Part shown: positions 48,961 to 59,922 of the stretch, piece by piece
Layout of the letters: each line of letters begins with the position of its first letter
How positions within the stretch are numbered: position 1 is the stretch's first letter
Origin: Euborellia annulipes
Lineage: Eukaryota > Arthropoda > Insecta > Dermaptera > Anisolabididae
DNA length: 64,000 nt
Assembly (NCBI GenBank): GCA_023213315.1
Contig: JAKCPI010004338.1
Span: 1 to 64,000 of the forward strand
Direction of reading: 5' to 3'
The notes under the pieces: generated by a model
The model's database searches: none
Told to the model about the DNA's origin: nothing
What the model saw: only the letters and a program-made list of their open reading frames with translations
Program-made: the position numbers and the translations under genes

Positions 48961-49202
48961 AAAAATGAAATTTGTTTTACATATGACACAATTGCAATTA
49001 TAGTGAAATTAATGATAAATTAAAAAAGTACAAGTTCATAAGGTATGAATAAAAAATAAAAATATATAATATTCAGGTTGTTATATATTATATATTTTTA
49101 TTTTTTATTCATATACCTTGTATGTAACTGTTTTTTTTTATCATTAATTTCACTATAATTGTCAATTGTGTGATGTGATGTAAGAAAACAAAATTTCATT
49201 TT
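48961..49202. repeat. Near-perfect palindrome of about 240 bp
   Basis: Left arm from aaaatgaaatttgttttaca, right arm ending gaaaacaaaatttcatttt. Inner blocks agtgaaattaatgataaa and tttatcattaatttcact pair exactly. The centre is near 49082. The minus ORF at 48678-48989 overlaps its edge and is not credible. Confidence 0.7.
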
Positions 49203-49539
49203 AAATGTAAATCATCCTGTTGATTGTAGCCCTGAGATGGTCGTATATCTGGATCGGGAACCTAAATAAACGAAATAAATAGTGCAATCCTCTTTCCTAC
49301 ACAAAAATAATTATTAAACTACATGTAGGCCTATAAGTAGATTTGTTAACGATAGGCTGCTCTAGTGGTATGATTGCTTCCACTAAAATAAATATCAATC
49401 ACGAAATTACCCTAAATAAATTTCATTAGACAATTGTCTTTTTTTTTGAGAAAAAAAAAAAACTATTATTTTCTTTTCTTTTTATTTCTTCTATTGTCAA
49501 CAGCACATGTCTCATTTAAACATATAAAATTTGCAAAGC

Positions 49540-50020
49540 TATCCCGGGCGACGGAACAAATTCCCCGAGCCCCACACTCACTCACTTAATGTGATTTCCC
49601 AAGCAGCGATTGCGCAGCAGCAGCAGCCCTTTTGCATTCCCTTCCTTTAAGAAGAAGAGGTCCTTCCTCCTCCAGTCAGCATCGCCTTGCCTATTCATCT
49701 TGTATGAAGATTGATGGCTCTTCTCGAGTATGCCTTCCATCCGATGACACTTGACGTCTCGGCCCTTAAAGCCCTGATTCGATATGCTCGCAACGTCTCT
49801 CGTTAGACTTGGATTTCGATTAGGTTCGCATCTTTATACATCTATACATCTTCTCTCCTACCCCTTTTGGAGTGGTGCTAAAAAGCCACCCCCTCAAAAG
49901 GCCTGTGATCCCCTTTAACCCCCTGAAATTGCACTCGCCCTCGTCTGTTTAGCCCTTTGCTCAACATTCTATGGACAGATTTGATACGATCGAACCTTAC
50001 CTTCTTTTATGGGGCAACAG
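49540..50020. promoter_or_regulatory. Long repeat-poor upstream island
   Basis: 480 bp of balanced composition with CpGs: tatcccgggcgacggaac, gcagcgattgcgcagcagc, gcctattcatcttgtatg and cgatatgctcgcaacgtc. No ORF. It is the most extended non-repetitive stretch upstream, 8.7-9.2 kb from the start codon. Candidate distal enhancer or promoter of a neighbouring non-coding RNA. Confidence 0.3.
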
Positions 50021-50194
50021 CTTGAAACTAATATATTCATATTCACTAAAATGTTTTATAATAATTCAATAAACCCCTCGACATTTATTTACATAAACCT
50101 TAAAATGTTCCAATTTTATTATTTTCTCAATTGAAAAAGAAAGCAAAAGAATAAATTAAATTAGTGTAATTATTATTTATTTATTTATTTTTGG

Positions 50195-50373
50195 TAATTT
50201 TATTTAATGTCTTTTTCGGCATCGAACTGCCATTTAGACCCCCGTCTATATTTATTTCAATTGGATTGGTAGGCAATCCAATTGAAATAAATTTTTGTCA
50301 CATGAGACGGGATATGAACCCTTGACCCCCGGTACAAGAGGCAGAAATCTACCACTGAGCTATGGTCCAAGGC
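50195..50373 (-). repeat. tRNA-derived SINE family 2, full-length copy
   Basis: Minus strand: ggaccatagctcagtggtag (box A), gggttcatatcccgtc (box B), then a body containing an inverted pair caattggattg/ccaatccaatt, ending gccgaaaaagacatt and an A-rich tail. A headless piece of the same body lies at 51712-51775. Confidence 0.75.
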
Positions 50374-50527
50374 CTAATTATTTTAAAATTATTTTTCTAA
50401 TTTTGTATTTGTTTTTATAACATTAACAAAAATTGATACGAAGTCGTACTTCATTTTAAGTTCAAACGGAGAAAACTAAAATTTTAGAAAATTGTAAGCC
50501 TATCTGGCTAAAGGGCTCAGACTAAAT

Positions 50528-50772
50528 AATCATCATACTATAAAATAAAGCGCTAGCGGCTGACTTCCTGTCCCTGTGTGTATGTGCCTGTTCTCTCGTT
50601 GATTGGCTAGAGTAACAGGAAATCGAGCGGGAGAGGGAAATTTAAAACTTTAAAATTTTGCAATTCCTTCCAAACAGTAAGCAAGAATAAATCTGATGAA
50701 TTTGCTCGCCAAAGGCAAAGCAAGGGGATCCAGGGGGCGTAGCGGGCTTACCACTTGTATTATAATACAGGA
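50528..50772. mobile_element. Dispersed repeat with a taaagcgctagcggctgac end
   Basis: Starts atcatcatactataaaataa, then agcgctagcggctgacttcc, and ends near gggggcgtagcgggcttacc. A second copy lies inverted and interrupted at 53645-54210, and a third starts at 63931. No ORF and no inverted termini found; a Helitron-like element is possible but unproven. Confidence 0.55.
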
Positions 50773-50822
50773 TTAATAAAAAAAAATAAATAAATAAATA
50801 AAAGTGGTGTATCACAGCCAAG

Positions 50823-51100
50823 CAAGGGCGGATACAAGGGAGGGATAAAGGGGGTAATTACCCCCCCCCCCCCGCCCGAGATTTGAAAAAAATAATACTT
50901 TTTTTCGAAAAAAAATTATTTTTAATGTAAAATTTTAAAAATTAAAACTTTAAAATTTGATTTGTATTTATATTCTGGCAAACAAGTACAGAATGCGCCT
51001 TTAAATTACCGAAATTAAGAAAAAAATAGTGTGCTGTGCGACGAGTCACACCGGATTACCCCCCTCCCTCCCTCGAGAAACACCTCTGGATCCGACTTTG
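50823..51100. mobile_element. hAT-type MITE (278 bp)
   Basis: Termini caagggcggatacaagg and the complement of cctctggatccgactttg. Flanks cagccaag and caggcaag form an 8-bp duplication with one mismatch. Its inner part contains a gtgtgctgtgcgacgagtca block resembling the long-hairpin end of the double-hairpin family. Confidence 0.7.
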
Positions 51101-51149
51101 CAGGCAAGGGAAAATTAGAAAATTTTCTCTCTAGATATAAGTCCAGGGT

Positions 51150-51414
51150 GCCCTCGGGGCTTGGTGTAGGGGTTAGAGTGCTAACCACGTATACCAAACG
51201 TCGCGGGTTCGGACCCCAGGCAGTCCGATGATTTTATTTAAGCCATTTGGATACCAAATGGCTTAAATAAGAATGCCTGGGCCCCAATAAATATATTTAT
51301 ATAATAACGGTTATCGTAAAAAGTCTTATATGGCCTAAGTTGCCGAGAAGACTGTGTGTATGTGTGTGTGAATGTGAGTGTGAATAGACAAAAAGTGTGA
51401 GTGTTAAAAAAAAA
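51150..51414 (+). repeat. tRNA-derived SINE family 1, full-length with target duplication
   Basis: gccctcggggcttggtgtag (box A region), gcgggttcggaccccag (box B), body with a self-complementary gccatttggataccaaatgg, then ttgccgagaagactgtg, a (GT)-rich tail and poly-A. The flanking 11-bp direct repeat aagtccagggt (51139-51149, 51415-51425) shows retroposition. Confidence 0.88.
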
Positions 51415-51875
51415 AAGTCCAGGGTTTATTAGTTTTTTGTCTATGTTAGCATTAAGTTAAATTAATTGATAGCAAAAATAATTAAAATAAATTTTATCTC
51501 TCGAGATTGCAAGTAAATCATTGAATTTCTAATCATGAAACAAAAGCTTTCTTTGTCTCTGTGCTAACATGGCAATTTTTTTATTCACTTCATTTCGATT
51601 GGAACCTGATTATAAGCCGAGTAAAAAGTCTGAAGAATATTCTTAGGAATATTATTATCAGGGGTTGCTTAAATTCGTTAGTTCCTGGAAGGTAGGCATC
51701 TCAAATAACCAATCCAATTGAAATAAATTTTTGTCACATGGACGGGATATGAACCCTTGACCCCCGGTACAACCAACTCTTGAATAGATTTTTAAAATAA
51801 TTAGTATGACAGTTGTCAAGTTGTCAAGTGATTTAACACTTATAATGGGTGTATAACGAAAAACTTTTCTTTTTT

Positions 51876-52500
51876 TACTTTCTCTTACCTCTACATATAT
51901 GTTAATATATATAGAGAGAAAGTATTGGATTCATGTCCAAAATTCGATGTCGAGATTTTGATGGATATACACGTTTTGAGGTCCCCTGAATCCAAAAAAG
52001 GTCTGTGTGTGTGTGTGTCTATGAACAAAATATCTCAAGAACGAAAAGAGCTAGCAAGTTGAAATTTTATATTTAAGTTAGGTACCCTCCTGGGACGTGA
52101 CACGAAGCTTTTGAACAGAATCGACCAAAGAGTACTAGTACTTTACTGATGCACTTTTTCAGTTTTTTTAGATTTTCTCCAAATTCGCTCCAACGATTTT
52201 TTTTTTTTTAATTCAAAAATCAATTATTTTTTAGATTCTCTTTAAAATGTGTATTCTCATTTTGTCATTGAAATCTTCAGAAGACCACTTTACTCTTGTA
52301 CTCCATAGAAAAGATAGGAGAAATGGTTGCCATCGTAACAAAATATAAATATTTTCCCATACTTATAAATTTTACATCTGAATTCAAATGTTCCATCGGG
52401 AACTAAATACATGTCGACACAAAAAATCTGGTGTGACAAGCACAGAACACAACTTTCGATTACCGAAGTTAAGGAAACGTTGTGCACCAGTCACACCAGA
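51876..52500 (+). mobile_element. Double-hairpin element copy 4
   Basis: Starts tactttctcttacc after a T-run and ends cacaccaga before a T-run. Both hairpins and the agtactagtact palindrome are present. Confidence 0.75.
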
Positions 52501-52909
52501 TTTTTCATATATTTATTAACTATATTTTTTTCAGTTACGATCCAAAAAGAATTTTTCCTTGCATCGTGGTTTCATAACAATACAATTTATTTTATTTAAT
52601 GTCTGTTTCGGCATTCTGGGACAATTAATCGAAAAAAACTATTAATCATATGGATGCTAAATACAAACGAATTTATGCACTCTATAAAATGACATTTTAA
52701 CTTAAACTTTAAAAAGATCTTTTAACGTTCAATTAGACTTAAAATGATGCAGATTATTAGAGGCTAGTAAATTAAGTAAAATAAATAGGAATACGGTAGA
52801 ACTTGAATCTTGTTCGGCTTTTAATTTAAGTCTTTCAACGTTGAATGAAATCAAGTATAGTAAATGGATAGAGAGAAGTGAAATTTTCTTTTTTCCCAGC
52901 CACTAAACA

Positions 52910-53120
52910 ATCTATTCAAATATGTTGAAGACGTGGCTCTCATTGCCCAGGCTTATTTAAGCAAGCGACATGTGACAGAGGCTGCCAATCAGTGTCGCAG
53001 CCGTATAAGAGCCCCGCAGCGCCACTCCGACTGCCTAATAGGCCTAATGTTTCAATCACGTTTGCTCAAAAGAGCTCGAGATTCACTTCGCTTTGGAATT
53101 TTTACAGTCAATGTCCGGAA
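52910..53120. promoter_or_regulatory. Repeat-poor upstream island
   Basis: Balanced composition with gccaatcagtgtcgcagcc and taagagccccgcagcgcc. The 73-codon plus frame has no recognised family. CCAAT plus a TATA-like gtataagagcc about 20 bp later could be a small promoter, but no gene follows. Confidence 0.25.
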
Positions 53121-53492
53121 ATTTATTTATCTCCTACTCTCTTCTCTTAGTTAAAAAGAACTCAATCATCAACTAACTCTTCTTGTTGTTAGAAGGTTTT
53201 AAGGTCAAATAACTTGGCGTACTTTGTCAAGTGTTCTCAGAATTTTTTTTTTTTGTTTTGTAAACAATAATTATATAAAATAAATAACAACAAATTGCAC
53301 CGGAGTAATTAAGAGAAAGTTTACTCTAACGTTTAATGTTTTAATTTTAAAATTGACGTTAAAAAAAAAATGAGACAAACTTACAAAAACTTTTTATTTG
53401 ACAATCAAATTGATAAGTCAAATCACAAAAATTTTTCGATGTGAATGATGTTTTCAATTGATATAAAAGACAGGAGTAAGTAGCCTTTAGAG

Positions 53493-54362
53493 CAGTGGCT
53501 CCCAACCAGTGTGCCCCGGCACCCAAGAGTGCCGCATGATTGGCTAATGGGTGCCGCGTGATATTGAGATAAACCAAAAAAAATTTCAAAAGCTAACAAA
53601 ACTATTGATGTATTTTTTCTCAATGACTGTAGTAAAGTTTACTATATTATGTTATGATCCACGCTGCGCCCCCTGGACTCCCTTTAAAAGTTCCTCTCTG
53701 ACAAAGTTTTAAATTTCCCTCTCTAATTCCGCTTCCTCTTCCTCTCACCCTAACCAATCAGCGAGAGTTTTTAGGCATCGTCCACATATTACGTCACGCC
53801 TTTTTTGAAGATATTCTAGTCCCCCGCTTACCCCTGTCACTGTTAGTCATATACAAACAAACCCCCCTACAAATATTATGTCACATCATAGAATTACCTC
53901 CCACCCCCATAATATCGCAGCATAATCTATACAAACTCTTTAAACTTTTAATTATCATATCATTTTAATTTTTTTTTTTAGTATACATTTTAGTTTTATA
54001 AATAAATGTTTGAATTGAGATGTCACACTTAAAAAAACCCGGGATTCCCCATGTAACAATTAGCAACGTTTTGTCCAGACCTCTACCCCCTCCCCCTTAT
54101 GCGTAACGTAATATGTGGACGACCCCTAAACAGGAACATAAAACGGAAGTCAGTGGCTAGCGCTTTATATAACTTATATATTAGTATGATATTAATTATT
54201 AAAAAAATATTATAATAATTAATTTTTTTAATAATAATTAGTATGATATTTCAATAAAGGCACATATTAAACTTAATTGTTTTTCAATTCAAGGAAGGTT
54301 GCCCCTAGTATATAATCTTATTCACAACGGTGCCCTGAACTTCAAAAGGTTGGGAAACCCTG
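53493..54362. mobile_element. hAT-type element (870 bp) carrying two further insertions
   Basis: Termini cagtggctcccaacca and the complement of ggttgggaaaccctg, perfect 8-bp duplication ctttagag (53485-53492 and 54363-54370). The interior contains an inverted copy of the agcgctagc dispersed repeat, itself split by a MITE at 53773-54127. Confidence 0.85.
53773..54127. mobile_element. MITE with atcgtccacatattacg-type inverted termini
   Basis: Left aggcatcgtccacatattac, right gtaatatgtggacgacccct. It splits the dispersed repeat, whose flanking parts read tgattggttagg and gaagtcagtggctagcgc outside it. The G/C-rich interior has no ORF. A partial relative lies at 25381-25507. Confidence 0.7.
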
Positions 54363-55877
54363 CTTTAGAGAAATAAAAGCTCTATAGGGTATAACAAGCA
54401 TTCGATCTGGAGCAATTAATCAAAAAATCCATTAATTGTCTATATGTCTATTCTACTAACCAAACACGAAATAATTTGGTCAATCTCTAAATTATAAATA
54501 AGACCGAGGGATTTTAAAAAGTATACCAGACTTAGATCGGGAATCATGTTGTCATCACCCACATACTTATTAGAAGTTAATTTAATATTCTACATAAATA
54601 CAAAAAGGAATTTTCTAACAATCAGATATTATAGAAATATATATTTATCGAATATAAAATTATATGAATGTTATTTGGCTGCTTTCAAAAGAAGTTATGC
54701 CAAGACGCCGGGGGACACACAAAGCCCGAGATATCAAAGTTGGCGATCTTAAAGAAGAGAGATCCGACCGAGGAGGTGGCTCGAATATTTATTTCCTCTC
54801 TCCTCTCTAAATTAAATCAAAATATTATTTTGTATTTTTACAGTGTCCTCAGGCTTAATGTTATTCTCAATTTATTACCGCTAATAACAATAATTAATTG
54901 ATGGTGTTATTATAGTTTTATTAACTAGACAAACATTTAAACAGTTATTAATTAGTAACTAAAAAAGTTCAACGGGATTTGTGCGGAATAAAAATTGTGA
55001 GCTATGTGTTTGTCAAAAAAAAATCCAAGACATATGGTGCCAAAATTAATTTCTTTTATTGTTGCCGTTCCAGCCTGGAACGGCAACAATAAAACAATTT
55101 AGAATTAAAATTTTCAATTGTTAAAAAGATTAATTTTCTTCTATTTTATTTTATTAGACACAAATTTTTTGAACTTTATCTCAAACACACGAGGAAATTA
55201 GTAAAATTTCTATTTAGAAATTTCAAATCACACATTATTTAGCTGTCATACAATAGAAAATTAATAAAAATAAATTCTTGAGGCAACAACACCTGCTTTA
55301 TAAAATTTATCCTCTTTCACTTTTTTCTTAGAAGAAATAAAGATTTTAAAAATTTTTAAAATTAATTTAAAACATAAATATCAGTTGTTTTTTTTACAAT
55401 TTTACAGAGAAAATTAAAATGTAAGTATAAATTTATTGAAATTCCCACCTCTCATTGACGATAGAAGTATAATAACAAGAGAATGATTTATATTTAACAT
55501 AAAATATTGATTTAAATTTGTCTGATTTTTAAAGCGATTGTCGTTTACGCCTACAGACTATGCAAGACATCCAACACATCTTAATTCAGCCCACGTCGAT
55601 TCCTCTCTCCCTCAGCCCCTCTCTCAAAATATATATATATATATACTTGAAGTCACTTTGATTTAGTTACGAAAAAAATGATTAATGGCCCTTTTTTTAC
55701 AAAGAAACTGATCGGTTAGAGGGTTCATTTCATCCCAAGTTTTCACCAAATGTCTTCTTCCCTTATCAAGGAAGACAAATGAGGGACTCGAATTGAACTC
55801 AAGAATTTTTTTTTTACTTTGTTATTTCCTTTAACTTAGTTTAAAATATAAATTATTTTGATTAGTAAGTTAATTTT

Positions 55878-56768
55878 TACTTTCTCTTACCTCTATATAT
55901 GTTAATAATAGAGAGAGAAAGTATTGGATTCATGTGAAAAATTCGATGTCGAGATTTTGAGGGATACCACATAGATGTAATGACATTGACGGAGGGATGT
56001 TTGGATGTCCAAAGTGAGAGTGATAATGGGGTTAGATGTGGGTATACACGTTTTGAGGTCCCCTGAATCCAAAAAAGTGGTTTTCGTGACATGGTCTGTG
56101 TGTGTTCAATTTAAAGCATGAATGAATTGAGCTAGGAGGTTTAAATTTTATATATAAGTTAAACACCCCCCCGGGAGCGTGAAAATAAGCTTTTAATCAA
56201 AATCGGCCAAAAAGTACTACTACTTTACTGATGTAGTTTTTCAGTTTTTTTCGATTTTCTCAAAATTTACTCCATCGATTTTGATTAAAATTCAAAAAAC
56301 AATTATTTTTTAGATGCTCTTTAAAATGTATATTCTTATTTTGCCATTGAAATCTTTTGAAGAACACTTTACTCTTGTACACTTCATAGGATGGAGAGGA
56401 GAAATGTTTGGTAACAAAATAGAAATATTTCCCATACTAATAAATTTTACCCTCGGACTTTGCGTAGTTGGTAGCGCGCCTGCCTTGTATACCAAGGGTC
56501 GAGGGTTCGGATCCCAGGCAGTCAGATGATTTTATTTAAGCCATTTAGATACCAAATAGATAATATCATATATAACGGTTATCGTCAAAGTCTGATATGG
56601 TTGCCGAAAATACTGTGTGTATGTGTGTGTGTGTGAATGTGAGGGTGAGTGGGAAAAAAGTGTGAGTGTTTGTTTAAAAAAAAAAATACTAATAAATTTT
56701 ACATCTTGAATTTTAATATATCGGCGGAAACTAAATATATATCGACATGAAAAATCTGTCACACCAGA
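55878..56768 (+). mobile_element. Double-hairpin element copy 5, with nested SINE
   Basis: Both ends match the family (actttctcttacc start, cacaccaga end). An extra 80 bp at about 55965-56045 is absent from other copies, and a SINE is inserted at 56451-56685. The terminal hairpin sequence at the right is shortened. Confidence 0.7.
56451..56685 (+). repeat. tRNA-derived SINE family 1 with 17-bp target duplication
   Basis: cgtagttggtagcgcgcctg (box A), gagggttcggatcccag (box B), family body, GT-rich tail and poly-A. Perfect flanking repeat atactaataaattttac at 56434-56450 and 56686-56702. It is inserted into double-hairpin copy 5. Confidence 0.88.
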
Positions 56769-57479
56769 TTTTTGAATTTTTTCTGACAAAGAAAAACTTT
56801 TTTTATAATTAATTTTGAAGATCAAATGTCCTAGGGTTAAATTTAATAAAAATAATTATTTATACTGTATGGTTGTTTTAACGATTAATTTTAAATCAGT
56901 TTTAATTTAAAATTTAATAGTATCAAGGTTAGTAGGTTAAATGATTAATTTATTTTAATTTATCAAAGGAAGAACGTTTTATATACCTTGAAGAAAGAAT
57001 ACGATTAAGTTTTTTTTTTTTTTGTCTTTTCTTTTTTGTTCTTAACGTAATTTAAAAGTTATATTATTTGAATAGAAGAGAGAATTAAATGTTTCCTTGA
57101 ATTAAGGGTTAAGGTCGCAGTTGAAATAATAAAAAGTAAAAAATTCGTTGAAGGATTAAAATAATAAAACTTGATGTTCTGAGGGAATATTTAAATTAAA
57201 AGTTTTTTAAGAAATGGATAAGTAAATTTGATAAATGCCTAAATAAGTAAAGTAGTTATTTTTGAGAACTGTTTATTTGAATCAAATATTAATATACAAT
57301 GCCTCGCAGAAATTCAATGCCGGGGAAACGAACATACAGTCACAATTGACTTAATTTGTGAAAATAAAGATTTTATAATTGAAAATAAATGCCTCGATTC
57401 GGACTTAACGTTAGAGGAATATTTAACAAAAAATTGTGATTGTGAGTATCCTATAAGTAGGGCTCGGATTTTGCATATA

Positions 57480-57620
57480 ATGCATGTTTGTTTTCTTAAT
57501 TACTATTCCTTCAAATGTTTTTATCTAGCCGTTTTAGGGTATCAGGACCCACCCAGAGAAATCTTATTTTTTGCATATAAATGCATATTTTGAGTTTAAG
57601 TGCATATTTAGCGATTTAAG
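57480..57620. repeat. Run of ttgcatat(aa)tgcat motifs
   Basis: ttgcatataatgcatg, ttgcatataaatgcat, tgcatattta and ttgcatatttg recur over 140 bp. They look octamer (ATGCAAAT)-like in places, and may be either a decayed tandem repeat or clustered POU-type sites. Confidence 0.3.
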
Positions 57621-57819
57621 CTATATTTTGCATATTTGTGGGATTTTTATTCCTCGTTTAGTGGTAAGATCAGAAAAATAATTTAAGAAAATTTTAAAGA
57701 CAGAGAAGCAACAAATCATTATTTGAGTTTAAATGATTGACATTTTTCTTCTTTCTACATTAACGAATATCAATTTAGTTGAATTTTGTTAAATTTATTC
57801 TTTTTACTGTAAATATGCA

Positions 57820-58030
57820 GAAGCATCCTCTTCGAAATGGCACTGCTGGGTATTTTAATGAGCTCAGACTGTTTGCATAAGTTGGCACGAGCTAACTGGC
57901 CAGTGCTTAGGGAAGCTGGAGCTAGCTGGACGAGGAGGTGCACAAAGAGAGACAGAGAGAGAGTTCTACTCTGATTGATATTTGCCAAGCTCTTGGACCA
58001 GCGAGAGATTATTAGTATTTGTTGTTCAAT
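57820..58030. promoter_or_regulatory. Repeat-poor upstream island
   Basis: gtttgcataagttggcacg, gagctaactggccagtgc and gaagctggagctagctgg in an otherwise AT-rich area. A 92-codon minus ORF crosses it without recognisable features. Candidate enhancer. Confidence 0.2.
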
Positions 58031-58265
58031 GCAGGAAATTTCAAGCAACAGTTGATTGACTCTCCTTTTTAAGTTGACAGTGTGCTGACTCGAATAGGTA
58101 TAAATTGAGTTTAATTATTCCTTCTTCAGCTACTGAATTTGCGCTCTTAAATGCGTTGAGGAATTTAATAAATTATTTTATTAAATAAATAAACAAAATA
58201 TCAAATTGGTAGTTGTGCTGAAAACTTAAAGCACTCAATTCGAGGTAGACAAAATAGTTGTTATG

Positions 58266-58720
58266 CCCCCGGGCTTGGAGTAGTTGGTAGCGTGCCTACC
58301 TTCTATACCGAACGTCGCGAGTTCGGACCCCAGGCAGTCCATTTGGATACCAAATGGCTTAAATAAGAATGCCTGAACCCCCAATAGATATTATCATATA
58401 TGGACCCTGTTACGCATTAGTGTGTCAAGCGCCAGCTACCGAGTTTTGAGAAAATTAACATTAAAGTTTTTTGTTTTCATTGGATTATATATAATTTTTT
58501 TTGTCAATTGTGCAAGTAACATTAAATATAAATTTTTTTAGTACATATTTCATAAAAAATACTATTAAATATAGGATTTGAAACAATATTCCGTGCTTGA
58601 CTCAATTTTTAATTTTTTTTGGCGCTTGACACACTAATGCATAACAGGGTTCATATAACGGTTATCGTCAAAGTCTTAAATGGCCTGTTGCCGAAAAGAC
58701 TGTGTATGTGTGTGATAATA
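58266..58720 (+). repeat. tRNA-derived SINE family 1, split by a MITE
   Basis: Head cgggcttggagtagttggta and box B gagttcggaccccag at the left. Body and tail resume after the insertion with tataacggttatcg and gttgccgaaaagactgtg. The tail ends in an (AAT)n microsatellite (58704-58755). Confidence 0.8.
58401..58653. mobile_element. Tc1/mariner-type MITE (253 bp) inside the SINE
   Basis: Termini ggaccctgttacgcattag and the complement of ctaatgcataacagggttc, extended inverted by gtgtcaagcgcc/ggcgcttgacac. TA is duplicated on both sides (58399-58400, 58654-58655), as shown by comparison with the intact SINE at 56451. Confidence 0.82.
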
Positions 58721-58722
58721 AA

Positions 58723-58755
<33 letters not shown>

Positions 58756-58756
58756 T
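58704..58756 (+). repeat. (AAT)n microsatellite
   Basis: About 17 units of the trinucleotide at the end of a SINE tail. Confidence 0.85.
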
Positions 58757-59209
58757 GTTGTCATATAATTACGGTCTTTCTCCACATTGTCTCAAAATGA
58801 CTAATTTTCAAAAATCTAAAAAGAGTATCCTATACAGAACTTTGTAGAAGTAAAATTAAAATGAGCCAGTTAAACAAATAAAATAATCTATTAAATTTAT
58901 TTCTACAGTATTCTATAGTAGGCTATATCCTACCGACTCAAATGTTGAAAAGGCAAAAAAAAAGTAATCAGAATCAATAAATAACACGAATATATAATTG
59001 TATTTTTTTTATTCTTCATCAAAGGATCGGCTTTATTTATTAGTCTATTTTTTTCTATTTTCATGTAATTCTCTTTCATTAACATAATTTACATTTAAAT
59101 TCAAAAGAATTATTTTTATTTAATTTAATTAGCATAGGATAAACATTTTGATGTTAAATTCCCTTAAAAAAAAGAAAGAAAGAGAGATTTACAATAAATT
59201 GAAAACGAG

Positions 59210-59600
59210 AAGGACTCACCTTGAGCGAATTCCGTATTCACATACCACATACTACAGTACCCAAGGAAAGGATGTTGCTAACGGGTGTGGGTGGGTGTTT
59301 CGGGACCAACTGTGTTCCTGGCTATTCCCTTGCTCATTTATGTATTGTGCCTCTCCCCCACCATAAGCGGACAGACATCACAAACATTAAACACACGTTT
59401 ATGAATTAAGCAAGCTTGCTTCTTGATTCAAGCACGAGGCACGTGCCACGAATCGAGGCTCGAATTACCACCACGGACCACGACGGACAATGAATGCTAT
59501 TGTCTTCGGGGATATTTTATGTTCTGCCACGGACAGCCAGCCCTTCTGGAGAGGGAGGCTTTTTACCACCACGGGCACCGAATTAATTAATCCCTACTTC
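59210..59600. promoter_or_regulatory. Repeat-poor upstream island, candidate conserved element
   Basis: About 390 bp of balanced composition: cgaattccgtattcacatac, gtttatgaattaagcaagc, a palindromic aagcaagcttgctt, ggcacgtgcc (E-box palindrome) and gaattaattaatcc. Short plus ORFs have no family resemblance. The paired palindromes and homeodomain-type sites suggest regulation. Confidence 0.3.
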
Positions 59601-59922
59601 CTTCAATACGAATAAATCAAATTGGAAAAATTTTACTAAACCGAAAGAAATTATTAATTTATATTTAAAATATGGCTGCTGATTGTTAATGAAATATAAA
59701 TTGGTGGGGCCAACTCAAAACCAAACATCGTTCTAATTGATAGGCCTACTACAATAAAAGTTTTTAGTACGCTAATTACTTTTGTTGAATTTTTCAAAAT
59801 ATTTCTCTGGCTGTAAATCTTAATTAACTAAGTTGAGACCAGAGTTCAAAACGTAGAACATTGTTTCCTAATTCATATTGAAACAGTTTTGTATAAAATT
59901 TTGATTTTATACGATAATTTCG

